From the NCBI GenBank assembly GCA_910587405.1, contig CAJUKS010000011.1:1-58838 (forward strand): a stretch of DNA of 58,838 bases, in the 5' to 3' direction. The translations under genes were made by a program, and so were the position numbers. Source of the DNA: an uncultured Alphaproteobacteria bacterium (GTDB lineage: Bacteria; Pseudomonadota; Alphaproteobacteria; RF32; CAG-239). Under the pieces are notes generated by a model. That model was not told where the DNA came from, did not search any database, and was given only the letters and a program-made list of their open reading frames with translations. The number at the start of each line of letters is the position of its first letter. Positions within the stretch are counted from its first letter, which is position 1. Below are positions 9,097-17,716 of this stretch, in pieces.

Positions 9097-9990
9097 ATGC
9101 TTTTCCCGGTTCCCCGCGGCTCTAAAGTCGGCATTGTATCCCCGTCCTGCGCGCTCGATTCGCCCGCGCAAATCCGCGACGGTCTGCGCTGGCTGGAGAG
9201 CTGCGGTTACCGGGTTGTCCTCGGCAAATATGTTTATGACCGTTTCAACCATATGGCCGGAACGCCCGAACAACGCGCCGAAGATCTGATGCGTTTTTTC
9301 AAAGATCCGGAAATAAAAGCCGTTTTTGCCTCGTGCGGCGGCTACGGCGCACAGTACGTTTTGCCGCTTCTCGACTATGACGTCATCCGCAAAAATCCCA
9401 AACCGCTGATCGGTTTCAGCGACATCACCGCTCTGCAGGCCGGAATTTATGCCCAAACCGGCAATATCAGCTATGCCGGTATTCTGCTCAAATACGATTT
9501 TGCCGGCGGAAACATCCATCCCTACACGGCCCAAAGTCTGCTTCAGACTCTCGACGGCACGGTTGACGAGATTGCCGGCGGCGTTACCGTTAACCCCGGA
9601 TATGCCGAAGGCAGACTGATCGGCACCAACTTGTGCGTTTTGCAGCTTTTGGCCGGAACACCTTTTTATCCCGACCTCAATAATACGGTTTTGCTGTTGG
9701 AAGACGTCGACGACAAAAGCTATCGTTTTGAACGGATGTTGCTGCAATTGCGCCAGCAGCCCGGTTTTGCCGGCGTGCAGGCAGTCATTTTCGGACAATT
9801 CAGCGACGTTTATCTCAATCATCCCGACGACAAGGACCTCAACCAGATCATTGACGAATTTGCCGCCGCCGTCAAAATTCCGATAATTAAAAACTTTCCG
9901 TTCGGCCACGTTCGCGCCCGCAAAACGGTGCCGATCGGCGCCCGGGTTGCCGTCGATGCCGGAAAACCGACTTTATATGTTAAAAGCTAA
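9097..9990 (+). CDS. ldcA: LD-carboxypeptidase (peptidase family S66)
   Basis: Removes the terminal D-Ala from the recycled muropeptide tetrapeptide, yielding the tripeptide used by Mpl. 297 residues from the ATG just after the mpl stop, with CAGGAG about 8 bases upstream; longer readings lie inside mpl. Family features: VGIVSPSC at the N terminus, SCGGYGAQYVLP, and GFSDITAL containing the nucleophilic serine of the S66 Ser-Glu-His triad; GHVRARKTVPIGARV near the end holds the likely histidine. No signal peptide, fitting a cytoplasmic recycling enzyme. Its last 18 bases overlap the convergent membrane-protein gene. Confidence 0.88.
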   Translation: MLFPVPRGSKVGIVSPSCALDSPAQIRDGLRWLESCGYRVVLGKYVYDRFNHMAGTPEQRAEDLMRFFKDPEIKAVFASCGGYGAQYVLPLLDYDVIRKNPKPLIGFSDITALQAGIYAQTGNISYAGILLKYDFAGGNIHPYTAQSLLQTLDGTVDEIAGGVTVNPGYAEGRLIGTNLCVLQLLAGTPFYPDLNNTVLLLEDVDDKSYRFERMLLQLRQQPGFAGVQAVIFGQFSDVYLNHPDDKDLNQIIDEFAAAVKIPIIKNFPFGHVRARKTVPIGARVAVDAGKPTLYVKS

Positions 9991-10653
9991 ACCGACAATA
10001 TGGCGCAGATTTTGTGCGTTTAAATGCGCAATCAATTCCTGATATTTGAAAAAGCTGTTCCATCCCGCACTGTTAAACGCCATCATGCTGCCGATGACCC
10101 ACAAATTGGCACCGGGCAGAAACAGGGCACAAAACAGATAGGAGACTTTCGGCAGGTCGGTTTGTTTTTCATGGATTTGCGAAGCCACCGTATCGACATG
10201 ATAACCGATAAAATAACCGAAGACCGCACTGACCACCCAGTTTAACGGCGCCAGTTTCATATAAAAACCCACGCCGATCATAAAGAAAAAGCAAAACAAC
10301 GGAAAAAAATAGGGTGCGATGATAATCAGCCAGTTTCCCTCGCCCTCAAAGCCCATCGAACCGCCCGAATTATCGTCGGCGACCCGAATATGTTTGACTT
10401 TGTGGAACGTTAACAAGGCAAAAAAACTGTGCGTCAGCTCGTGGGCAATGATTTGCATTGAAGTGCGTACCGAAGCATCCATCGACGTCCGTGCCACGAA
10501 AAACATGAAAAAGCCGCCAAACAGCGCTACAAATTTCAGGGTTTTGAAATCAAAATATTCCAACGACTGAAAAAAAGCCGGAACCGACCACAGCGCCCAT
10601 ACCGCAACCGGCCACTTCAATAAATTGATGATTTTGTCAATGATCGTGTTCAT
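9973..10653 (-). CDS. HExxH integral membrane protein, possible metallopeptidase
   Basis: 226 residues from the ATG at 10653 (a GTG two codons upstream is possible). Several hydrophobic segments, with HELTH at residues 71-75 at the end of one and then FFALLTFHKVKHIRV. A later DNSGGSMGFEGEGNW region looks like an extramembrane loop. It resembles peptidase M50-like membrane proteins, and is similar in design to the protein at 5603-6160, but catalysis is not shown. It overlaps ldcA by 18 bp at the 3' ends. Confidence 0.55.
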   Translation of the reverse strand: MNTIIDKIINLLKWPVAVWALWSVPAFFQSLEYFDFKTLKFVALFGGFFMFFVARTSMDASVRTSMQIIAHELTHSFFALLTFHKVKHIRVADDNSGGSMGFEGEGNWLIIIAPYFFPLFCFFFMIGVGFYMKLAPLNWVVSAVFGYFIGYHVDTVASQIHEKQTDLPKVSYLFCALFLPGANLWVIGSMMAFNSAGWNSFFKYQELIAHLNAQNLRHIVGLAFNI

Positions 10654-10784
10654 AATCACGACTATATGTCAGCCCAAACAAAAATTCATCAAAATTCACA
10701 CAACTATCAACATTACTCTTGTAAATATAATTATTGCTCTTACAATAATTCCATAATTAATTTATTTTTCGGAAAGATTCTCCC

Positions 10785-11072
10785 ATGGACAATTCATTTG
10801 ATTTTATCGTTAACGAAGAAGACGAAGTTATGCTGCTGCTGTATGCCGGCGACAGCGAACCCAAAGAAGCGACTTTTGAAATCAATGCCGAAGATCTGTC
10901 GGCAGTATTGCACCGCAACGATCAAGACAGCGTAATGATCGACCGTCTTCCCGACGAAGTCTTTGACAGCCTGCAGGATGCCGACACTCTTATGGTTTGC
11001 GAATTAAGCCGCAGCGAAAACGAAGAAGATACCGAAATTGTATATGCCTATGAGGCGGACATCGCTTTTTAA
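10785..11072 (+). CDS. Small acidic protein of unknown function
   Basis: 95 residues, strongly acidic (many Asp and Glu; starts MDNSFDFIVNEEDEVMLLL). No membrane segment or known motif seen. A ribosome-binding GGAAAG lies about 8 bases before the ATG. It stands alone between two minus-strand genes, with its own 125-bp AT-rich upstream region. Function unknown. Confidence 0.6.
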   Translation: MDNSFDFIVNEEDEVMLLLYAGDSEPKEATFEINAEDLSAVLHRNDQDSVMIDRLPDEVFDSLQDADTLMVCELSRSENEEDTEIVYAYEADIAF

Positions 11073-11073
11073 A

Positions 11074-11997
11074 TCAGGGAACCAGCAGATTGTCCAACCG
11101 TTCTTCATCGACACCGGCCGGATCCTGGTGAATAATCACCTGTGAGTTGGGAAACTTTTCCTTAACTTCGCGTTCGACAATATCCGTCAGTTCGTGGGCC
11201 TGATATAAAGACAGAGTACCTTCCAGTTCAAGATGAAACTCAAACATGTAAATGCCGCCCAAATCCCGGGTGCGCAGATCATGAATGCCGCGGCAGAAAC
11301 CGCAGTTGTTAACCAGCGTAATCACCGACTGCCGCACTTCTTCCGACAATTCCCGGTCCATCAGCAGCGAAATAGCGTCACGGGCGATTTTATAGGCGTT
11401 AAACAGCAGATAAACCGAGACGAACAAGGCTGCCAGGGTATCAAACCAGTAAATATCAAAAACCTTAACCATCACCAAACTGATCACGATCGAGAGGTTG
11501 GTCGCCATATCGACCATATAATGCATACTGTCCGCCGCCACCGCCAGCGAGTTTGTTTTTCGGATCACATATTTCTGAAACGCGATCAGGCCGAAAGTTG
11601 CCGCCATGCTCACCAGCATGATGAAAATTCCGAAACCGCTGTCCTCTACCGGACGCGGCGAAAACAAACGGTGAATCCCCTCATAAATGACAAACACGCC
11701 CGATCCGGCAATAAAAGCCGATTGAATCAGCGCGCTCAGCGCCTCGGCCTTGCCGTAACCGTAACGATGACCGGAACTGGCCGGCTGCGAAGAAAAACGA
11801 ACCGCCACAAAAGTAATCAGCGACGAAAAGATATCGGACAGGCTGTCGACCATCGACGACAAAATTGCCAGCGATCCGGTATAGAGGGACGCTGCAAATT
11901 TTATAACGGTGAGAGAAACCGCCAGAGAAACGCTGGCCGTGGTCGCAATTTTCTTCAGGCGTGCGGTTTGGAGGTTATCGGACGGTAACAACGACAT
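11074..11997 (-). CDS. Cation diffusion facilitator exporter (FieF/CzcD type)
   Basis: 307 residues with about six membrane helices and a C-terminal cytoplasmic domain. Such proteins export Zn2+, Fe2+ or related ions in exchange for protons. Seen: MVDSLSDIFSS (metal-site D-x-x-x-D in helix 2), HRYGYGKAEAL after it, and the second pair AADSMHYMVDM in helix 5. DSLSDIF resembles the D-x-x-x-D site of FieF. The start overlaps the end of the upstream 1154-residue permease gene by 23 bp, so it may be cotranscribed with that exporter. The metal is not predictable with confidence. Confidence 0.88.
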   Translation of the reverse strand: MSLLPSDNLQTARLKKIATTASVSLAVSLTVIKFAASLYTGSLAILSSMVDSLSDIFSSLITFVAVRFSSQPASSGHRYGYGKAEALSALIQSAFIAGSGVFVIYEGIHRLFSPRPVEDSGFGIFIMLVSMAATFGLIAFQKYVIRKTNSLAVAADSMHYMVDMATNLSIVISLVMVKVFDIYWFDTLAALFVSVYLLFNAYKIARDAISLLMDRELSEEVRQSVITLVNNCGFCRGIHDLRTRDLGGIYMFEFHLELEGTLSLYQAHELTDIVEREVKEKFPNSQVIIHQDPAGVDEERLDNLLVP

Positions 11998-14900
11998 CTT
12001 CTATCTTCTTCAAATTATCCTTACTGATCTCATAACGGCATTTTGCCGCCGTTTCGGCAAAAAATCCGAGATATCCGTTCTCTTCTGCCGAATCAAAAAT
12101 ATAATCGGCATAGATATGCCCCTCATTTTGCCAAATGTCAATCTCTGTTTGTACCGCATTTTCGACGTCAAGCTTCAATGACAACACTTTCTCCCCCTCG
12201 GCTTTACCTTCGGCGGAATCGACAAACGCGGTATTAAGCAGTGTTTTGACCAACTCGGTCGTACGATTGAGATTGTTGCTGCCGTTAAAGCCGCTCAGAC
12301 GGCCGAAACGCAGATTCCACAAACTGCTGTAAGTCCAGTCGTTGGCCGCCGTCGACAAATCGATCAAATCCGCTTTTACCATCCATACCTGAAACTTGTC
12401 GGCAAAACGTATATAAGCGGCCCGGGCACCGCGGCCGATGTCGATGTCATATTTGCCGATTGAAAAATCCGCAAGTTTTTTGCCGTTTTCTCCCTCCAGC
12501 AACACTTCCGTCGCCGGTGAATCTTTGGCCGCCGCCGGCGCCAGACCGAAACGCGACAAATATTCGGCTTTGTCCGATTTCTTTTCATAATACACCGCCG
12601 CCGCCAATGAGGCCAGAAAGCGCCGTATCCGTTCCTGATAAACCGGCAGGCAGGGGTAACCTTCCAGTTTCCAAATATTGTTTTCTTTATAAAAATGCAA
12701 ACTTCCGGCAGCCGAGGTCAGTGAAATTTTCGCCACCCGGTTAAGCTCTGCCGTCAAATCTTCAAACACCGGCCGGTTTTCATACAGGTCCACCGCATTG
12801 CGGCTGCTCAGCCAAAACGAAGTTGCACCCGCTGCCAACAACAACAGCGATATTATACCGGCCACCTTGAATTCACGATTAAAAGAAATCTGAAAAAGAC
12901 TTGTACCGGCGCGGCGACGACGCCAGAAATTCTTCAATCCGGCCAGCCCCAAAGCCGCTGCAATCAACAACGGCACCAGATAGATGTTTACAAACTTGAT
13001 CATCAGGGCGGTTTGTTCGATATTACGGTGCATACCGGTCCGAATTTCTGCCAGTTCCCGGCGCAGATTGTCCAGTTTCTGCCGGGTTCCGGCAATGACG
13101 GCCAGTTCGTCGGGCGAAAAGCTGTCGCGCCCTTCAAATTCTTTTTTTACAAAAACTTCCTGCAATGCGGTTTTGGTCCGTTCTATTTGTTTGAAAATTT
13201 CGTTTTCCCGGGTTCGGAAAACGCGCAAATTATCTTTACGCAGCTTTTCAAGCCCTTCAAAACGGCGAATTTTGCGGGTACGGCCGCGCAGATCGACCAG
13301 AACGTCGTCACCGGACAGATAATCCAGCGCATTAAGCACAAAGTTGGCATTGTCATACAACGGAATGAAATAATTGTTTTCCAAAATGGTGCGGCTGCTG
13401 CTCCAGAACGTATCGTAAATAAAATCGGTATCCGCAACCGCAATCACTTCAAACGGATTCCGCTGATTCTTTTCCACCAGCAGCGCCGCCAAAAACTTTA
13501 ATTTGCCGTCCGGTTTGAACAGTCCCAGCAGGTCGGCCGGATTTTTGCCCTCATACACCACGCCGGAACTTAAAACCCCGGAATTTTCATCGGCTTTGAT
13601 CAGAGGCACAAACAGACTGCGATTTCCCTCCGGAACCAACGCCGACGCCGAAGCGAACAAAATGCCCTGCAAATTGCGGGTGGCGGCAAAATCGGGATTC
13701 ATTGCGGTCGCCGGCACCACAAACTGCACCACGTCCTGAGTAAACACAGGGTTGGTCGAATAGTTCTTGGTGGCATCGACCGTAATCGAATTGTCAAGAT
13801 CGGCCACCACCAGTTCGTTATAAAAACGAAAACCCCAAAATTTATCCAGACCGTTGAGGTTGGACGGATAAAACTCGATATTGTCGGGCGAAAAAATCCG
13901 CGACGCTTCCGCAGCCGTATCCAGCAGCAGAAGCGTTTTGCCGCCCAGTTCGGAATAATGCTTGATTCCGGCGACGATTTCATCGGTCAGCCGCAGCGGA
14001 TGAATAATCATCAAGACGTCAATCTGACTCAAGTCCTCAGCTTTATTGACGACTTTGACATCATAAAGCTTTTCGATTTCCGTCATGATGTTCCAGCGCG
14101 GCGACACATACCCGCCTTCAAACGGCGTGTCAAAAACCGGCAGGCTGCTGATCAGGCCCAGCACCTTCTTATGATGATACAACCGATAGACCGCCTCGGT
14201 CAAATCCTGTTCCAAATAAGGATAGCGCTCCAACGCAAAAAACGGTATTTTTTCATGACGGTCGGCACTGTCGCTCAACACCAGCCCGAAAAAACCGTTT
14301 TGGTTGGCATCGACCAGCGGCAGCGGCTGCATACCGGCTGCAATCGCTTCGTCTTCCGCATCGTCAAGCGGCTGCGGGTTATAGATTTTGTAACTGAATT
14401 TTTGCGGCGCCAACTTTGAAAACTGTTCCAACAACAGCCGCACGCGGTCAAACATCAACCGCATTTCCGGATTGCGTTGTCCCAACAACGGCGAATAGTA
14501 AAGTTTTGCCAAAACCGGTTCGGGAATATTGTCCAACACCTGCCGCGCCGACGGCGTCAGGGTATAAAGTTTTTCTTCGCTGAAATCATAGCGACGGGTT
14601 TGCAAAAAATGGTTGGCCGTCATATTCAAACCGGCAAAAGCGCTCAGCAACAGCAAAAAAAACAACACGTAATAACCGGCCTGAGTCGATTTGAGCCAGC
14701 GCGAAGTTCCAGACGTGCGAAAACTGACGACCAGGATAGTGGTAACGTTAAACAACACAATTACCGAAGCGAAAAAGACAATGTCTCTCAATTCCAGCAA
14801 CCCGCCGGTCATCGAACCGAAATGAATCAGAAAGCTGAAAGAAGCGATCATGTCCACCACTGCCGTCGGCGCAAACAGGCGGAAAAAGCCCAGAACATAT

Positions 14901-15439
14901 TCGACACCGCTCAAAAAAAACAAAAAGTTGACAACGACCGCCAACACTAACGCAATCACCTGATTGCGCGTCAGAGCCGACATCGTCTGCGAAATTGCCA
15001 GCATGCATCCCGCCAACACCCAGCTGCCGACATAACCGAGCGCAATCACGCCGTTGTCGGGACTGCCGAGATAATTGACCGTCAGCCAAAACGGAAAAGT
15101 CAAAGCCAGAGCAACACCCGCAAAAATCCACGAAGCCAAAAACTTTCCCCACACCAGGGTGGAAACCGAAACCGGCATCGTCAGCAATTGCACGACCGTC
15201 TTGCTGCGAAACTCTTCCGCCCACAACCGCATCGAAATGCCCGGAATAAACAACAGATAGAGCCAGGGCTGAAAAGCAAACATTGAACCGAGATCGGCGG
15301 TTCCGCGGTCGATAAAATGACCGAAATAAACCGCAAACGAACCGTTCAACAGCAAAAAAGCGATCAGATACACATAAGCCAACGGCGAAATAAAATAGCG
15401 CCGCAATTCGTTTTTGGTCACCACCCACAATTTTTTCAT
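11975..15439 (-). CDS. Fused ABC exporter subunit: permease + GldG-like + DUF4340-like
   Basis: 1154 residues in one unbroken frame. Residues 1-~245 are an ABC-2 type permease (GldF/NosY-like: NELRRYFISPLAYVYLIAFL, six helices). A further helix near 265 leads into an extracytoplasmic GldG/ABC-auxiliary domain of about 290-780. After helices near 785-805 and 840-860, the last ~280 residues look like a DUF4340 extracytoplasmic domain. In many bacteria these are two or three separate genes beside the ATPase. The ATPase gene ends directly upstream (15440), confirming one transporter. The substrate is unknown; outside Bacteroidetes such systems are not tied to gliding. Confidence 0.8.
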   Translation of the reverse strand: MKKLWVVTKNELRRYFISPLAYVYLIAFLLLNGSFAVYFGHFIDRGTADLGSMFAFQPWLYLLFIPGISMRLWAEEFRSKTVVQLLTMPVSVSTLVWGKFLASWIFAGVALALTFPFWLTVNYLGSPDNGVIALGYVGSWVLAGCMLAISQTMSALTRNQVIALVLAVVVNFLFFLSGVEYVLGFFRLFAPTAVVDMIASFSFLIHFGSMTGGLLELRDIVFFASVIVLFNVTTILVVSFRTSGTSRWLKSTQAGYYVLFFLLLLSAFAGLNMTANHFLQTRRYDFSEEKLYTLTPSARQVLDNIPEPVLAKLYYSPLLGQRNPEMRLMFDRVRLLLEQFSKLAPQKFSYKIYNPQPLDDAEDEAIAAGMQPLPLVDANQNGFFGLVLSDSADRHEKIPFFALERYPYLEQDLTEAVYRLYHHKKVLGLISSLPVFDTPFEGGYVSPRWNIMTEIEKLYDVKVVNKAEDLSQIDVLMIIHPLRLTDEIVAGIKHYSELGGKTLLLLDTAAEASRIFSPDNIEFYPSNLNGLDKFWGFRFYNELVVADLDNSITVDATKNYSTNPVFTQDVVQFVVPATAMNPDFAATRNLQGILFASASALVPEGNRSLFVPLIKADENSGVLSSGVVYEGKNPADLLGLFKPDGKLKFLAALLVEKNQRNPFEVIAVADTDFIYDTFWSSSRTILENNYFIPLYDNANFVLNALDYLSGDDVLVDLRGRTRKIRRFEGLEKLRKDNLRVFRTRENEIFKQIERTKTALQEVFVKKEFEGRDSFSPDELAVIAGTRQKLDNLRRELAEIRTGMHRNIEQTALMIKFVNIYLVPLLIAAALGLAGLKNFWRRRRAGTSLFQISFNREFKVAGIISLLLLAAGATSFWLSSRNAVDLYENRPVFEDLTAELNRVAKISLTSAAGSLHFYKENNIWKLEGYPCLPVYQERIRRFLASLAAAVYYEKKSDKAEYLSRFGLAPAAAKDSPATEVLLEGENGKKLADFSIGKYDIDIGRGARAAYIRFADKFQVWMVKADLIDLSTAANDWTYSSLWNLRFGRLSGFNGSNNLNRTTELVKTLLNTAFVDSAEGKAEGEKVLSLKLDVENAVQTEIDIWQNEGHIYADYIFDSAEENGYLGFFAETAAKCRYEISKDNLKKIEDVVVTVR

Positions 15440-16162
15440 TTACGCCTCGTCTTCAGTAATGGTTAACTGCCGAAAAGCTTCTTCCAGATTTTTCTTTCCG
15501 CTTTCGGCAATAATTTGCGCCGGCGTGCCGTCGGCGACAATCCGCCCGGCGCTGATCAGAATAACCCGGTTGCATATCGTTTCGGCTTCTTCCAGAAGAT
15601 GTGTCGAAATCATGATCGTCTTTTGACGTCCCATCCGGGCAATCAAATCGCGAATATGATGTTTCTGGTTAGGATCCAACCCGTCGGTCGGCTCGTCCAA
15701 CAACAAAATCGGCGGATCGGAAAGGATGCTTTGCGCAAAGCCGACCCGGCGCTGATAACCTTTGGACAGGGTTTCGATTTTCTGTGTTGCCACATTTTCT
15801 ATTTTGGCGGTCTTGATCGCCTCATCCACCGCCGTTTTATCCAACAGCCGCAAGCCTGCCATGTATTCAAGAAACTCACGGACCGTCAGGTCGGGATAAA
15901 GCGGAGATCCTTCGGGCAAAAAACCGATATCGTTTTTCACCGCCAGCGGAAAATCGCGAATATTGCGGCCGCGGATAAAAATATTGCCGCGGCTCGGCGC
16001 CAGATATCCGGCAATCATATTCATCAACGTCGATTTACCGGCGCCGTTCGGTCCCAAAAGAGCAATCACTTCACCCTCCGCGGCTTTAAAACTGATGTTG
16101 TCGACCGCCCGGATGGCGTCATAATTTTTGCTCAAATCGCAAACTTCGATATTTGCCGCCAT
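15440..16162 (-). CDS. ABC transporter ATP-binding protein (GldA-like)
   Basis: 240 residues with a full ABC ATPase set: Walker A GPNGAGKST, Q-loop region, a signature variant in ETLSKGYQRRVGFAQ, Walker B ILLLDEPTDGLDP, and the H-loop in STHLLEEAE. It powers the fused permease encoded immediately downstream; the next gene begins one base after this stop. Together they make a complete exporter. The upstream rlmB gene ends 9 bp before this start, so all may share a transcript. Confidence 0.92.
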   Translation of the reverse strand: MAANIEVCDLSKNYDAIRAVDNISFKAAEGEVIALLGPNGAGKSTLMNMIAGYLAPSRGNIFIRGRNIRDFPLAVKNDIGFLPEGSPLYPDLTVREFLEYMAGLRLLDKTAVDEAIKTAKIENVATQKIETLSKGYQRRVGFAQSILSDPPILLLDEPTDGLDPNQKHHIRDLIARMGRQKTIMISTHLLEEAETICNRVILISAGRIVADGTPAQIIAESGKKNLEEAFRQLTITEDEA

Positions 16163-16171
16163 CGCATTCTC

Positions 16172-16894
16172 CTATTTTCGGTTGATTTCATACAAAACCA
16201 CCGCCGCCGCGGTCGATACGTTCAGGCTTTCCACCTGCGGATTGATCGGCAGCCGCACCGTCATATCGCACGATTCTTCAACCAGGCGGCGCATGCCGGC
16301 CCCTTCGCTGCCCATAACCACCGCCAGTTTCCCGTCCTTGGGCAATGTGCTGACGTCGGCGGTGGCATAGCCGTCCATCCCGACCGCCCAAAAACCTTCT
16401 TTTTTCAACTTGTCAATTGCCCGCGAAAGGTTGGTAACCCGACAGACCGGCACCAATTCAAAAGTTCCGGCGGCCGCTTTGAGCAGCGCCCCGCTTTCCT
16501 GCGGCGAATTTTTATCCTGTACCACCAGCGCCAACACGTTAAAAGCCGCGCAGGAACGAATAATGGCGCCGATGTTTTGCGGATCTGTTACCTGATCCAA
16601 AAGCAGAACGCAGGCGCTTTCGTTCGGACGTGCCCGTTCGCACAATTCTTCCAAAGAAATCCCCGGCAACATTTCGGCAATCGCCGCCATTCCCTGATGA
16701 ACGGCGTCTCGGGGCAGCAGTTTTTCCAACTCGCGGCGTTCGACGGTCACGATCTTGTTGTCGGGCAGCCGCCCCTTAAGTTCGGCAGCGTTTTCTTTCA
16801 GGCACATCACCCGCACGATTTTACGCTGCGGATTGTTCAGCGCCGCACCAACGGCATGCCGTCCGTAAATAACCACCTGATTTTTGTTTTGCAT
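16172..16894 (-). CDS. rlmB: 23S rRNA 2'-O-ribose methyltransferase, TrmH/RlmB family
   Basis: 240 residues, SPOUT (knotted) methyltransferase. An N-terminal substrate-binding domain begins VVIYGRHAVGAALNN; the catalytic part has motif 1 LDQVTDPQNIGAIIRSCAAF, motif 2 VVMGSEGAGMRRLVEESCD and motif 3 PINPQVESLNVSTAAAVVLYE. RlmB methylates G2251 of 23S rRNA in E. coli; the same family includes TrmH and other members, so the exact target is inferred. Confidence 0.88.
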   Translation of the reverse strand: MQNKNQVVIYGRHAVGAALNNPQRKIVRVMCLKENAAELKGRLPDNKIVTVERRELEKLLPRDAVHQGMAAIAEMLPGISLEELCERARPNESACVLLLDQVTDPQNIGAIIRSCAAFNVLALVVQDKNSPQESGALLKAAAGTFELVPVCRVTNLSRAIDKLKKEGFWAVGMDGYATADVSTLPKDGKLAVVMGSEGAGMRRLVEESCDMTVRLPINPQVESLNVSTAAAVVLYEINRK

Positions 16895-16978
16895 TTTGTT
16901 TTTCTCCCCATAGGCCTTTGCCGTTTAACCGTAAACCGCATCGCAAATAAAAAAATTCAATAATAACGACAATGATCG

Positions 16979-17629
16979 TCAGTCGTTTTTCTCAAGAAAA
17001 TCAATGACCGCTGCCAAACTGTCCACTTTAAGGGTCGGCTGCGCGCCGCCGTATTTGTGATTCGGATCATAAATGACCACGGCCGCTTTGTTGTCGCCGT
17101 CATCATAACAAGCCGCCGTTTTAACGTCGGCTTCGCCGTCGCCGATGACGACAATCCGCTCCGCCGGCGGCACGCAATGGTCAAAAACAGCATGACAGGC
17201 TGTCGGATGAGGTTTGTCCTGTTCATATTCCCCGGCCGCCACCACTTTTTTAAAATAAGCGCCGAAACCCAGCTTTTCTATTTCTTCGTGAATAAAACGG
17301 GTCTTTTTGTTGGTAATCAGATAAATTTCCATCCCGGCCCGGCGGCAGTATTCCAACAGCTCGGCCGCACCCGGCATCGCGGCCAAGCGATCGGTGTGAT
17401 ATTTTTCAATATATTCGTAAAAATAACCGGCCGCTTCATCCCGGCGTTCTTTGAAAATATATCCCAAAGTGTCTTTATTTTGCAGGGTACTGGTAATTCT
17501 TTTAACCTCATCGTACGGAATCCTCAGCAGTCCCATTTTGTCAAAGGTATAATCATATGCCGCCGAAATTACCGGATAAGTGTCTGCCAGCGTTCCGTCC
17601 CAATCAAATACCGCATATTTATGCTTCAT
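16979..17629 (-). CDS. HAD-superfamily hydrolase, phosphoglycolate phosphatase-like
   Basis: 216 residues. HAD motif I is DWDGTLADT (nucleophile Asp), motif II ITNKKT, motif III lysine around DKPHP, motif IV VIGDGEADV. A helical cap sits between motifs I and II, as in Gph-type phosphatases. Substrate unknown: phosphoglycolate is the default guess, but sugar phosphates are possible given the neighbouring amgK-murU gene, which is divergent. Confidence 0.8.
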   Translation of the reverse strand: MKHKYAVFDWDGTLADTYPVISAAYDYTFDKMGLLRIPYDEVKRITSTLQNKDTLGYIFKERRDEAAGYFYEYIEKYHTDRLAAMPGAAELLEYCRRAGMEIYLITNKKTRFIHEEIEKLGFGAYFKKVVAAGEYEQDKPHPTACHAVFDHCVPPAERIVVIGDGEADVKTAACYDDGDNKAAVVIYDPNHKYGGAQPTLKVDSLAAVIDFLEKND

Positions 17630-17716
17630 GTTTCCACCTCGCTTTTAAGGATATTTTAAAGCTTCGCGCTTATGCTCGGCTTTAGGCGAATAATAACATT
17701 TCAGGAGTTGTGGTCA

